This document shows positions 29,897 through 37,614 of a DNA stretch of 37,614 bases, piece by piece. Positions within the stretch are counted from its first letter, which is position 1. Each line of letters starts with the position of its first letter. Location of the stretch: the NCBI RefSeq assembly GCF_016583835.1, contig NZ_NRRW01000036.1, positions 1 to 37,614 of the forward strand, given 5' to 3'. A model generated the notes under the pieces. The model saw only the letters and a list, made by a program, of their open reading frames with translations. It ran no database searches and was not told the DNA's origin. Origin of the DNA: Thiococcus pfennigii (GTDB taxonomy: Bacteria; Pseudomonadota; Gammaproteobacteria; Chromatiales; Chromatiaceae). The position numbers and the translations under genes were made by a program.

Positions 29897-31195
29897 TCAA
29901 GCCTCGGCCTGCGCCGAGGCCAGCTCATGGAAACTCATCGGCACCTCCTCGACGGTCAACGAGGCGAGCAGCGCATCGACGACCTGATCCTCCATGACCT
30001 GCGATTCGATCGCCGCCAAGCGCTTGGGATCGGCATAGTAGTAGCGGATCACCTCCTCGGGCGACTCGTAGCTGGCCGCGAGGTCCTCGACCGCGGCCCT
30101 GACCCGATCGGCATCGACCTGGATCTCCCGGCGCTGGACGATCTCGCGCAGGATCAGTCCGAGGGTCACGCGCCGCCGGGCCGCGTCCTCGAAGAGCTCG
30201 TCCGGCAGTTCGATCTTGCCGGCGCCCTGCAACCCCTCGGTGGCCTGCTTCTTGAGCGACTGGATCTCGTCGCGGAGCAGCGCCTCGGGGAGCGCGACGC
30301 TGTGGGTCTCCATCAGGACATCCATGACCTCGGACTTCACGCGCGCCGCCGTACGCTGACGCCGTTCGCGCTCGAGGTTCTCGCGCACGTCGCGATAGAG
30401 CTTCTCGACCCCGCCCTCGGCGATGCCGAAGCTCTGCACGAAGGCCTCGTCGACCTCGGGCAGCACGGGTTCGCTGACCTCCTTGACGGTGACCGCGAAC
30501 CGGGCCGTCTTGCCCTGGAGGAGCGAGTTCGGATGGTCCTCGGGGAAGGTGAGTTCGAGGTCACGCTCCTCGCCTGCGCCGGCCCCGACCAGGCCCTCCT
30601 CGAAGCCTGCCATCAGGCGGCCGCTGCCGAGTTCGACCGGCACGTCGCTGCCCTTGCCGCTGTCGAAATCGGCCCCGTCGATCTGGCCTTGGTAGTCGAC
30701 GACGACTCGGTCCTTGGCCTGGGCCGGACGCTCGACCGCCTGCCAAGTCTTGCGCTGCTCGCGCAGCCGCTGGACGACCTCGTCGACATCGGCGTCGGTC
30801 ACCTCGACCTGCGGTCGCCGGACGGTCCGGCCGGCGAGATCGGCGAGCTCGATCTCGGGGAAGACCTCGAAGACGGCCGTGAAGCCGTACTGTCCGTCAG
30901 CGGGCGAGACGAGCGGCTCGATGGTCGGGCGCCCGGCCATATTGAGCGATTCCTGCGTGATGGCCTCGGCGAAGACCGAGGGCACCAAATCGCCGATGAT
31001 CTCGTGGCGCAGTTGGTCCTGATAGCGCCGGCGCAGCACCTGCAGGGGCACCTTGCCCGGACGAAAGCCCGACAGCCGGGCCGTGCGGGCCAGCTCCTTC
31101 AGGCGCTTGTCGAGCTCCGCCTCGATCTGCTCGGCCGGCAGGGCGACCTTCATGCGCCGCTGGAGGCCTTCACCGGTTTCCACTGACACCTGCAT
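29897..31195 (-). CDS. tig: Trigger factor
   Basis: Trigger factor is the ribosome-bound chaperone and prolyl isomerase met first by new polypeptides. The product has 432 residues, the same as E. coli. The ribosome-docking signature GFRPGKVP is at 43-50; an FKBP-like isomerase domain occupies about 150-245; the helical chaperone arms form the remainder. The start at 31195 is supported by GGGGGAG seven bases upstream. It heads the tig-clpP-clpX-lon series. A possible promoter lies about 215 bp upstream. Confidence 0.96.
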   Translation of the reverse strand: MQVSVETGEGLQRRMKVALPAEQIEAELDKRLKELARTARLSGFRPGKVPLQVLRRRYQDQLRHEIIGDLVPSVFAEAITQESLNMAGRPTIEPLVSPADGQYGFTAVFEVFPEIELADLAGRTVRRPQVEVTDADVDEVVQRLREQRKTWQAVERPAQAKDRVVVDYQGQIDGADFDSGKGSDVPVELGSGRLMAGFEEGLVGAGAGEERDLELTFPEDHPNSLLQGKTARFAVTVKEVSEPVLPEVDEAFVQSFGIAEGGVEKLYRDVRENLERERRQRTAARVKSEVMDVLMETHSVALPEALLRDEIQSLKKQATEGLQGAGKIELPDELFEDAARRRVTLGLILREIVQRREIQVDADRVRAAVEDLAASYESPEEVIRYYYADPKRLAAIESQVMEDQVVDALLASLTVEEVPMSFHELASAQAEA

Positions 31196-31408
31196 TGCCA
31201 AACTCCCCCGCCACGCCGGCCGGCGAGCATGCCGATCCGGTCGTGAGACACGTGTTTTCAGAGAATCCCGCCGCACCGTACCCGGCCGCTACCGCCCGGG
31301 ACGTCCCGCAGGACACGAAGATCGAGCGGCGCCCGAGCCTCCGCCGACACGAGCGGCCCGCGCCGCGCACGGGGCGAAAACGGGACCGGGACGCACGCAA
31401 AGCGAGAC

Positions 31409-31414
31409 AGTATA
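31409..31414 (-). promoter_or_regulatory. Possible -10 element upstream of tig
   Basis: TATACT on the minus strand, 214 bp before the tig start, in the 0.3-kb gap between the acyl-CoA synthetase stop and tig. No good -35 hexamer is visible at the right spacing. Confidence 0.3.
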
Positions 31415-31494
31415 ACGACTTCACCGGCCAGAGGCACCCGGAAAAGCGCGCTTGGCCGCGACGGCAAGCGACGGGGCCGGCCGGAACCGGACGG

Positions 31495-33075
31495 TCAGGC
31501 GTCGCCGGGCAGATCGACCCCTCGCTCGACCTCGCCACCCCGGCGCAGCTCGCGCTTGAGGATCTTGCCGGCCGCGTTCTTCGGCAGGGCCTCATGGAAG
31601 ACGAAGCGGCGCGGCACCTCGTAGGCCCCGAGGCTCTCGCGGCACCAGGCGCGCAGGTCGGCCTCGCGCAGGTCGGCCCCAGGCGGGACGACGACGTGGG
31701 CGATCGGCACCTCGCCGTGCAGGCGATGCGGCTCGCCGACGACGGCCGCCTCGAGGATCGTCGGGTGGCGGTAGAGGACCTCTTCGATCATCCGCGGATA
31801 GACGTTCGCGCCGTTGGTGATGATCATATCCTTGAGGCGGTCGACCAGATAGAAGTAGCCGTCCTCATCGCGATAACCGAGGTCACCGGTGCGGAACCAG
31901 TCCTCGAAGAAGGCCTCGCGGGTCGCGTCGGGCAGGCGCCAGTAGCCGCGCATCACGTTCGGGCCGCGCACGCAGACCTCGCCGAGTTCGCCCACCGGCA
32001 GCGCCGCCCCGGCCGGGTCGCGGATCGTCATCTCCACCCCCGGCAGCGGCAGACCGACCGAGCCGGGCTTGCGCACGCCGGCCACCGGATTGACGCAGGT
32101 GACCGGCGAACACTCCGTCGGTCCGTCGCCCTCCAGGATCGGTACGGCAAAACCCTCCTCGAACGCTCGTAGCAGCGCCTGCGGCATGGCGGCACCGCCG
32201 GAGACGCAGAACCGCACCGACCGCCAGCGCCCGCGCACCGCCTCGGCGACCCGCAACAGCAGGTGATACATGCTCGGCACGCCGAGGAAGACGGTCGCAC
32301 CGTGGGCACCGATCGCCTCGCTGACGAGGACCGGCTCGAAGCGCGCCAACGGCACCAGGGCCGCGCCCTGCAGGAGCGGCGCGAGCATGCCGACGGTCGC
32401 GGCGAAGGCGTGGAACATCGGCAGCACGACCAGGACGCGGTCCTCGCCGGCCCGCAGGCCCAACGCCGCGGCCACGGCCCGGGCATTGGAGACCAGATTG
32501 CCGTGGGTCAGCACCGCCCCCTTCGGCCGCCCGGTGGTGCCCGAGGTGTAGAGGATGGCCGCGGCGTCCTGTGGCGCACAAGGCCGCTCGGGGGGCTCGC
32601 CAGCGACATCCGGCAAGCCCGTCAGCACCGGCCCCTCCGGCGACCCGGCCGCGGCGATCCGCACGCGGGCCACCAACGCCAGCGCGGCGAGCGCCGGGTG
32701 CTCGGCGATCTCGGCCAACTCCTCGTCCCAGCAGAGGGCCGCGACCCCCGCGTCGGCGAGGATGAAGGCGAGCTCCTTCGGGCTCAGGCGCAGATTGAGC
32801 GGGACGACGGTCGCGCCGGCCTTGAGGATGCCGAGATAGAGGGCGGCGAACTCGGGGCCGTTCGAACACAGGAGACCGACCCGCTCCCCCGGCCCCACGC
32901 CGCCGGCGACGAGCCCGGCGGCGACGCGATCCGAGGCGCGATCGAGGCGGGCGAAGGTCCAGGCCGGGAAGTCGCCGACGAGGCAGGGCGCGGCGGCCGA
33001 GCGACGCGCCACCGCACGGAAGGCCTCGGGGACGCCCCCCGGGGCGGGCCCATCCGTGCTCGGCGACACGCCCAT
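31495..33075 (-). CDS. AMP-forming acyl-CoA synthetase (fatty-acid-CoA ligase type)
   Basis: Activates a carboxylic acid with ATP to an acyl-adenylate, then to acyl-CoA. The 526 residues contain the adenylation motif LYTSGTTGRPKG (176-187), FRTGDLGYRDEDGYFYLVDR before the hinge, and the C-terminal catalytic Lys504 in NAAGKILKREL. The usual acyl-binding A5 motif (YGxTE) reads EGDGPTECSP: Asp replaces Tyr, a variant I associate with some anaerobes' long-chain ligases. The start at 33075 fits the domain boundary, though the frame is open upstream into hemN. It begins 29 bp after hemN stops, so the two are probably co-transcribed. Substrate chain length is uncertain. Confidence 0.88.
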   Translation of the reverse strand: MGVSPSTDGPAPGGVPEAFRAVARRSAAAPCLVGDFPAWTFARLDRASDRVAAGLVAGGVGPGERVGLLCSNGPEFAALYLGILKAGATVVPLNLRLSPKELAFILADAGVAALCWDEELAEIAEHPALAALALVARVRIAAAGSPEGPVLTGLPDVAGEPPERPCAPQDAAAILYTSGTTGRPKGAVLTHGNLVSNARAVAAALGLRAGEDRVLVVLPMFHAFAATVGMLAPLLQGAALVPLARFEPVLVSEAIGAHGATVFLGVPSMYHLLLRVAEAVRGRWRSVRFCVSGGAAMPQALLRAFEEGFAVPILEGDGPTECSPVTCVNPVAGVRKPGSVGLPLPGVEMTIRDPAGAALPVGELGEVCVRGPNVMRGYWRLPDATREAFFEDWFRTGDLGYRDEDGYFYLVDRLKDMIITNGANVYPRMIEEVLYRHPTILEAAVVGEPHRLHGEVPIAHVVVPPGADLREADLRAWCRESLGAYEVPRRFVFHEALPKNAAGKILKRELRRGGEVERGVDLPGDA

Positions 33076-33104
33076 CTGCTCGCGCACGGCGGGACGCTCG
33101 CCGG

Positions 33105-34490
33105 TCAGATGACCTTCGAGAAGCCCACCGGCCCCTCCTTGTTGGCCAGATAGGCATCGAAGGCCATGCAGATGTTGCGGATCAGCAGGCGCCCACGCGG
33201 CAACACGTCGATGCCCTCGCCGTCGACCGCGATCAGACCGTCGGCGATCATCGGCTCGAGCCGGGCGAGATCGGCCGCGAAGTAGTCGGCGAAGCGCAGG
33301 CCCCAGCGCTCCTCGACGGCGGCGAACGGCAGATGGAAGTGACAGATCAGCCGGGTGATGACGTCGCGGCGGATCTCGTCGTCGCGGCTCAGACCGACGC
33401 CGCGGAAGACCGCCAGTCGCCCGGCGTCGATCGCCGCGTGATACTCGTCGATCGTCCGCTCGTTCTGGGCATAGGTGCTGCCGACCATGCCGATCGAGGT
33501 CACGCCGATCCCGACCAGGTCGCAGTGCGCATGGGTCGAGTAGCCCTGGAAGTTGCGGTACAGGGTCCCGTCGCGCTGGGCCAGCGCCAACTCGTCGTTG
33601 GGCCGCGCGAAGTGGTCCATGCCGATGTAGACATAACCCGACGAGGTCAGCCGCTCGATCGTCGCCTGGAGGATATCCAGCTTGACCTCGGGGCGCGGCA
33701 GGTCCTCGGGGTTGATGCGCCGCTGCGGCTTGAAGCGCTCCGGCAGGTGGGCGTAGTTGAAGACCGAGAGGCGATCCGGGCCACAATCGATGACCCGCGC
33801 GAGGGTCTCGTCGAAGCTCTCGACGGTCTGAAACGGCAGGCCGTAGATCAGGTCGATGCTGATCGAGCGGAAGCCCTGGTCGCGGGCCGCCCCGAGCACC
33901 GCCATCGTGTCGGCCTCGGCCTGGATGCGGTTGACCGCCTCCTGGACGCGCGGGTCGAAGTCCTGCACGCCAAGGCTCATCCGGTTGAAGCCGATGCGTC
34001 GCAGCAGGGCGATCGTCTCCGGCGTCGCCTCGCGCGGGTCGATCTCGATCGAGAACTCGCCGCTGTCGTCGTCGGCCAGCGTGAAGTGCTTGCGGGTCTG
34101 CTCCATCAGCTCGACCATCTGGTCGTGGCTGATGAAGGTCGGGGTGCCGCCGCCCCAGTGCAGCTGCTCGACGCGTCGCGAGCGGTCGAACAGGGCCCCC
34201 TGGAGGGCCAGTTCGCGGTAGACGCGCTCGAGGTAGGGCTGCGCGAGCGAGCGGTCCTTGGTCGCGATCTTGTTGCAGGCGCAGTAGAAGCAGACCGTGT
34301 CGCAGAACGGGATGTGGAAGTAGAGCGACAGCGCGCGTCCGCTCGCGTTGCTGTTGCGACAGGCCTCGGCGTAGGTGTCGGCGGTGAACCCTGGGTGGAA
34401 CTCGACCGCGGTCGGGTAAGAGGTGTAGCGCGGACCGCTTTGATCGTAACGGCGAATCAGGTCGAGATCGAAGGTGATGCTTTGGTCCAT
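33105..34490 (-). CDS. hemN: Oxygen-independent coproporphyrinogen III dehydrogenase HemN
   Basis: A radical-SAM enzyme that decarboxylates coproporphyrinogen III to protoporphyrinogen IX without oxygen, in haem and (in phototrophs) bacteriochlorophyll synthesis. The 461 residues match E. coli HemN (457). The 4Fe-4S ligands are Cys63, Cys67 and Cys70, followed by Cys72, in CDTVCFYCAC; this CxxxCxxCxC form and the N-terminal RYTSYPTA segment identify true HemN rather than HemW. HWGGGTPTF and the C-terminal HemN domain are intact. The start has only a weak AGG upstream. It lies 80 bp after the small unknown gene. Confidence 0.96.
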   Translation of the reverse strand: MDQSITFDLDLIRRYDQSGPRYTSYPTAVEFHPGFTADTYAEACRNSNASGRALSLYFHIPFCDTVCFYCACNKIATKDRSLAQPYLERVYRELALQGALFDRSRRVEQLHWGGGTPTFISHDQMVELMEQTRKHFTLADDDSGEFSIEIDPREATPETIALLRRIGFNRMSLGVQDFDPRVQEAVNRIQAEADTMAVLGAARDQGFRSISIDLIYGLPFQTVESFDETLARVIDCGPDRLSVFNYAHLPERFKPQRRINPEDLPRPEVKLDILQATIERLTSSGYVYIGMDHFARPNDELALAQRDGTLYRNFQGYSTHAHCDLVGIGVTSIGMVGSTYAQNERTIDEYHAAIDAGRLAVFRGVGLSRDDEIRRDVITRLICHFHLPFAAVEERWGLRFADYFAADLARLEPMIADGLIAVDGEGIDVLPRGRLLIRNICMAFDAYLANKEGPVGFSKVI

Positions 34491-34570
34491 GTCCAGCCTG
34501 TGCTTGATGGGGTGATTGGCGTCTGCCCGGGCGCCGGCGCCGCGTGAGGGGTCTCGCGCGGCCGGCGGCC

Positions 34571-34888
34571 TCAGGTACCCTCGAGATCCAGCCCGCGGCG
34601 GTGGGTCTCGTCGATCTGCTCGAGCAGCGAGTGGAACGGAATCTGCGCCGAATGTTCGGCGATCAGGTCGATGAAGGCGAGGTCCTCGCGCCCGAAGCGG
34701 TAACTCCCGTCGCGCATGGCACGCTCGATGGCCTTCACGCCCGCCTCGAGCGGGGCGAGGAAGACCGGCAGCGACGCCCCGTCCGTCTGCCCGAACTCCA
34801 GGCGGTCGCGCAGATCCTCGACCTCGGCGACCGCCGCGCGGATCCAGTCGACATACTCGTCGACCGAACTGGCGCGCCGCAAGCTCAT
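34571..34888 (-). CDS. Small unknown protein coupled to prmB
   Basis: A 105-residue acidic, mostly helical cytoplasmic protein with no recognised domain, signal or cysteine. Conserved-looking segments are YRFGREDLAFIDLIAEHS and IPFHSLLEQIDETHRRGL near the C-terminus. Its ATG overlaps the prmB stop as ATGA (34885-34888), a sign of translational coupling. It is followed by hemN. I believe I have seen short relatives in other gammaproteobacteria but cannot name a family. Confidence 0.75.
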   Translation of the reverse strand: MSLRRASSVDEYVDWIRAAVAEVEDLRDRLEFGQTDGASLPVFLAPLEAGVKAIERAMRDGSYRFGREDLAFIDLIAEHSAQIPFHSLLEQIDETHRRGLDLEGT

Positions 34889-35811
34889 GGCCGCCGCCCC
34901 GCCGCGACGAAGGACGGCGCGTCGGCGAGGAGTTGCTCGCGCGTCAACAGGAAGACGCCGTCGCCGCCACGGGCAAACTCGAGCCAGGTGAACGGGACGT
35001 CGGGGAACTGCTCGACCAGGGTGTCCGCGCTGCTACCGACCTCGACGATCAGCACCCCATCCGGGGCGAGGTGCGCCGGAGCCTGGCGCAGGATCTCCCG
35101 CACCAGGTCGAGGCCGTCGTCACCGCCGGCCAGGCCGAGCGACGGCTCGGCCCGATACTCGGCCGGCAAGGCCGCCAGCTCCTCGGCAGCGACATAGGGG
35201 GGGTTGGAGACGATCAGGTCATAACGTTGCCCGGCGAGGGCAGCGAACAGATCGGATTCGACGACCCGCACGCGGTCGGCCAGATCGTGACGCGCGACGT
35301 TGGCGGCCGCGACGGCCAGCGCCCCAGGCGAGACGTCGACGAGATCGACCTGCGCATCCGGCAAATAGGCGGCGGCGGCAATCCCGATGCAACCGCTACC
35401 GGCACAGAGGTCCAGTACGCGGCCGACCCGCTCCGGGTCGAACCAGGGGGCGAAGCCGTCCTCGACGAGTTCGGCGAGCGGCGAGCGCGGCACCAGGACG
35501 TCCTCGGTAACCAGGAACTCGAGTCCGGCGAAACGCGCCCGCCCCGTCAGATAGGCCGCCGGGCAGCGTTCGCGGACGCGTCGCTCGATCAGCGCTGCGA
35601 CGGTGGCACGCTCATCGGGCGTCAGGCGGCAGTCGCGATAGGCGCCGGGGAAGTCGGCCGGCAGGTGCAGCGCGAAGAGGACGAGTTCGGCCGCTTCGTC
35701 GAGCGCATTGTCGCTGCCATGGCCGAAGAAGAGGCCGGCCTGGTTGAAGCGACTGGCCCCCCAGCGGATGAAATCCTGGATACTGATGAGCCCCTCGGGC
35801 TGACCGGTCAT
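34885..35811 (-). CDS. prmB: 50S ribosomal protein L3 glutamine methyltransferase PrmB
   Basis: PrmB methylates the glutamine side chain of ribosomal protein L3 using S-adenosylmethionine. The 308 residues contain the N-terminal helical HemK/PrmB domain (1-100), motif I DLCAGSGCIG (134-143) for cofactor binding and the catalytic NPPY (203-206). The sequence WGASRFNQAGLFFGHGSDNA near the N-terminus and the 'LxPRSPxAE' form (107-114) distinguish PrmB from the release-factor enzyme PrmC. It is often adjacent to aroC; here it is followed by the small coupled gene and hemN. Confidence 0.93.
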   Translation of the reverse strand: MTGQPEGLISIQDFIRWGASRFNQAGLFFGHGSDNALDEAAELVLFALHLPADFPGAYRDCRLTPDERATVAALIERRVRERCPAAYLTGRARFAGLEFLVTEDVLVPRSPLAELVEDGFAPWFDPERVGRVLDLCAGSGCIGIAAAAYLPDAQVDLVDVSPGALAVAAANVARHDLADRVRVVESDLFAALAGQRYDLIVSNPPYVAAEELAALPAEYRAEPSLGLAGGDDGLDLVREILRQAPAHLAPDGVLIVEVGSSADTLVEQFPDVPFTWLEFARGGDGVFLLTREQLLADAPSFVAAGRRP

Positions 35812-36163
35812 CGATCTTGAAACCTTTCGCGCTCGTCCCCGGCGGATGATATCGACCCGCGCACGGACAGCCGCGCGAATCGTCGACCGAGCCCCGCCGC
35901 GGGCGATTCCGCCAGACCCCGGACCTCCCCAAGGGTGCCCCGAAGGACCTTGTGGCAGAAATTACTTGAAACCGGCTGGGCGGCCATCGCTGCTCGACGA
36001 CCCCGAAGGGCCGACCGGTCGGCGATCATATCACGTCCCCGCCATCGCCTTCAGCCGGCGCGAAAACGGGGCTCACGCGCGAAAAGCGCACGAACCGCAG
36101 GATCATGCGGCGCCGCCGGGCGAAGGCCGGCGACCACCGCATGATCGGGCACCGCCGCCGACC
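35812..36163. other. iscR-prmB gap with a terminator-like inverted repeat
   Basis: About 350 bp with no credible gene. GATCATGCGG at 36101-36110 is exactly complementary to 36137-36146, with a GC-rich loop that can itself pair. It begins 18 bp after the iscR stop on the minus strand and could terminate iscR, although no T-tract follows. Confidence 0.5.
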
Positions 36164-36628
36164 TCATGCGGCCCGCCGCTTTCGTTCGGTGCCCATGTCC
36201 GGGACCGCGACCTCGAGCGACTCGCCACCACCGCGGCGCACCAGGTCGGCCAACGTGATCCCGCTCAGGAAATGGAAGATCTCGTCGCTGAGTTGGTCCC
36301 ACAGGCTGTGGGTGAGGCAGCGTTTGCCCTCGCGACAGTTCTCGCGGCCGCCGCAGCGGGTGAACTCGACCCATTCGTCGACCGCGCAGATGATGTCGGC
36401 GATCGAGATCTCCTCCGCGGACTTGGCCAGGTAGTAGCCCCCGCCCGGACCACGGACGCCGCGAACCAGCTGCTTGCTGCGCAACGCGGCGAAGAGCTGC
36501 TCCAGATAAGACAGGGAGATACCCTGGTTCACGGAAATGTCCGCCAGGGTGATCGGACCCTTCCCTGCGGCCAGCGCCAAATCCAGCATTGCCGTCACCG
36601 CGTATCTGCCTTTCGTCGATAGTCTCAT
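36164..36628 (-). CDS. iscR: Iron-sulfur cluster regulator IscR (Rrf2 family)
   Basis: IscR holds a 2Fe-2S cluster and controls iron-sulfur assembly genes: the cluster form represses at type 1 sites, and both forms bind type 2 sites. The 154 residues start [19 protein letters not shown], the winged-helix DNA-binding domain, with the recognition region [14 protein letters not shown]. The cluster ligands Cys92, Cys98, Cys104 and His107 occupy exactly the E. coli positions. The frame is open upstream of 36628, but the family start is clear. Unlike the usual arrangement, no iscS-iscU genes follow; prmB is next after a 352-bp gap. A candidate IscR site lies upstream, suggesting self-repression. 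Confidence 0.94.
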   Translation of the reverse strand: MRLSTKGRYAVTAMLDLALAAGKGPITLADISVNQGISLSYLEQLFAALRSKQLVRGVRGPGGGYYLAKSAEEISIADIICAVDEWVEFTRCGGRENCREGKRCLTHSLWDQLSDEIFHFLSGITLADLVRRGGGESLEVAVPDMGTERKRRAA

Positions 36629-36693
36629 GATCTGGTGCCCTGTGTTCAGTGCAAGCGACAGTAACCCACGCCTGCCGGATCCTGCGCCCGACA

Positions 36694-36718
36694 ATAACCA
36701 AGCGTGTCACTCAAGTAT
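36694..36718 (-). promoter_or_regulatory. Candidate type 1 IscR binding site
   Basis: A 25-bp imperfect palindrome starting ATACTTGAGTGA and ending TTGGTTAT on the minus strand. By my count 19 of 24 informative positions match the E. coli type 1 consensus as I remember it, including both ATA/TAT ends. It is centred about 78 bp upstream of the iscR start. Confidence 0.55.
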
Positions 36719-36903
36719 GGAGCCGCCCAACCGGAACACAAGTGATGTTTCTGAAAAATTTTCGCCCGCCTCGGGCCTTGCCGGACGCGCACCCGGGCAG
36801 GCGCGATCGTGGTATGGTCAGGTGGTCATCGAGCTATCCGGCGCGCTCAGGGTCGACCCCGAGCGCACCACTGGCATCGCCATCGAGCGCGAGGCGTCTA
36901 CTG

Positions 36904-37374
36904 TTGTTCGTGCCGAAGCTCGCCCTCTTCGCCCTGTTGACGCTGGCGTGGGGCCTCAGCAGTTGCGCCCATCGGGCCGCGTATCCCGAGCGCGCTACCG
37001 CCGAGCCGTCACCAACCTCCGTCGCAGGCACTCCCACGCCTGGCCAGGGACCCCGCCGGGCGGAAGACGATCCACGCTACGCGCTGCCACCGGCGCGCAA
37101 GCGGGCGCTGGGCATCTACCTGGGCTCGCAGACCTTCGAATACCTCGAGGACGACAGGGTGATCGTCAGCGGCCCCATCTCCAGCGGCTCCGCGGCACAC
37201 CCGACCCCGAGCGGGGATTTTCGCGTCTTGAGCAAGGATGCCAACAAGCGCTCCGGCAGCTACACGAACTACTTCAACCGCCCGACCCCAATGCCCTACT
37301 CGCTGCAATTCCACGGACCCTACTTCGTGCCTGGACGGAAAGTCGTTTTCAATAGCAGGAACAATGCCTTATAA
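36904..37374 (+). pseudogene. L,D-transpeptidase (YkuD) lipoprotein gene, cut off by an IS
   Basis: The N-terminus is a lipoprotein signal (PKLALFALLTLAWGLSSC, lipobox LSSC), then a Pro/Thr-rich linker and the first part of a YkuD domain: ALGIYLGSQTFEYLEDDRVI, GPISSG, TPSGDFRVLSKD and PMPYSLQFHGPYFV. YkuD enzymes form 3-3 peptidoglycan crosslinks or attach lipoproteins using Cys in an SHGC[VI]R motif. That motif should follow within about 20 residues but is replaced by PGRKVVFNSRNNAL and a stop, so the product would be inactive. The start is uncertain: TTG 36904 (GAGG upstream) and in-frame ATG 36814 are both possible. The rest of the gene presumably lies beyond the insertion. Confidence 0.8.
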
Positions 37375-37614
37375 TCGAATCCGGCACCGGAAGTCGAGTG
37401 GCCGGAAATCGCCGGCAGGCACGGCGCCGTCGCTAACTGTCTGATTGTTCCTCGCCAGGGGTGGCGGAAGACCGCCGGTCGTGGCAATGATGGTATTGGA
37501 TCCGCAAAACTTCGTTCATTCCCAATTCCCATGCGCGAGATCATCAACCCGCAATTGCAGCTCGGTGAACAGGACATCGGCGCCATCGTGATCGACGCCA
37601 AGTCGCGCGATGAC
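37329..37614 (+). mobile_element. Left end of an insertion sequence (partial)
   Basis: The boundary is inferred from where YkuD homology stops (about 37329). The element then carries a TATAAT at 37370-37375, which could serve as a promoter, and the first codons of a transposase-like gene at 37531. The right end is outside the window, so terminal repeats and target duplication cannot be checked. Confidence 0.65.
37531..37614 (+). CDS. Transposase N-terminus (ISNCY-like), runs off the window
   Basis: Twenty-eight codons are visible, reading MREIINPQLQLGEQDI and ending with DAKSRDD. This opening (NPQxQxGExDI...SRDD) is, from memory, that of ISNCY-family transposases common in Chromatiaceae and other proteobacteria. 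No strong ribosome binding site precedes the ATG. Because only the N-terminus is seen, the catalytic residues and integrity cannot be assessed. Confidence 0.65.
   Translation, partial: MREIINPQLQLGEQDIGAIVIDAKSRDD

Noticed and set aside
34503-34520. Possible FNR/Anr site upstream of hemN (TTGAT half-site)
   Set aside because: TTGATGGGGTGATT lacks the second half-site ATCAA; only one half matches.

Overview
The window is high-GC DNA from a gammaproteobacterium. The best guess, by inference only, is a purple sulfur bacterium or close relative (Chromatiales). Reasons: the conserved gammaproteobacterial block tig-clpP-clpX-lon-hupB-(tRNA-Val, tRNA-Asp)-ppiD-fabI, a di-heme cytochrome c4, an oxygen-independent HemN, intergenic REP-type repeats, and an ETF/acyl-CoA dehydrogenase set resembling those of anaerobes. 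There is no rRNA, CRISPR array or phage module.

Left part (1-7 kb): a short tandem repeat at the edge, then a large minus-strand gene for a caspase/gingipain-like (clan CD) cysteine peptidase fused to a beta-propeller. This is the most unusual gene here. A 0.7 kb stretch without a recognisable gene follows, then recJ, a small lipoprotein and yjbQ, all on the minus strand. Middle-left (7-16.5 kb): a TerF-like vWA protein and parC on the plus strand, a repeat-rich island (10.1-10.9 kb) holding a MITE-like palindrome, a REP pair and a 128-bp duplication, a secreted Lcl/DUF1566 protein, a zinc-ribbon protein, an endonuclease/exonuclease/phosphatase-fold enzyme, cytochrome c4, an MtfA-type metallopeptidase and a periplasmic retropepsin-like protease.

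Centre (16.9-20.8 kb): a compact plus-strand operon etfB-etfA-acyl-CoA dehydrogenase, with gaps of 5 and 7 nt, followed by a second repeat island. Centre-right (21.3-31.2 kb): the minus-strand protein quality-control block. Trigger factor, ClpP, ClpX and Lon handle folding and degradation in the cytoplasm; HU, two tRNAs, PpiD (periplasmic folding) and FabI (fatty-acid elongation) follow. lon has a good heat-shock (sigma-32) promoter candidate and the tRNA pair ends at a strong intrinsic terminator.

Right end (31.5-37.6 kb): a minus-strand series prmB, small ORF, hemN and acyl-CoA synthetase; then an IscR regulator with a candidate type 1 IscR site upstream but no isc genes next to it. A divergent L,D-transpeptidase lipoprotein gene is cut off before its catalytic motif by what appears to be the left end of an insertion sequence, whose transposase starts at 37531 and runs off the window.
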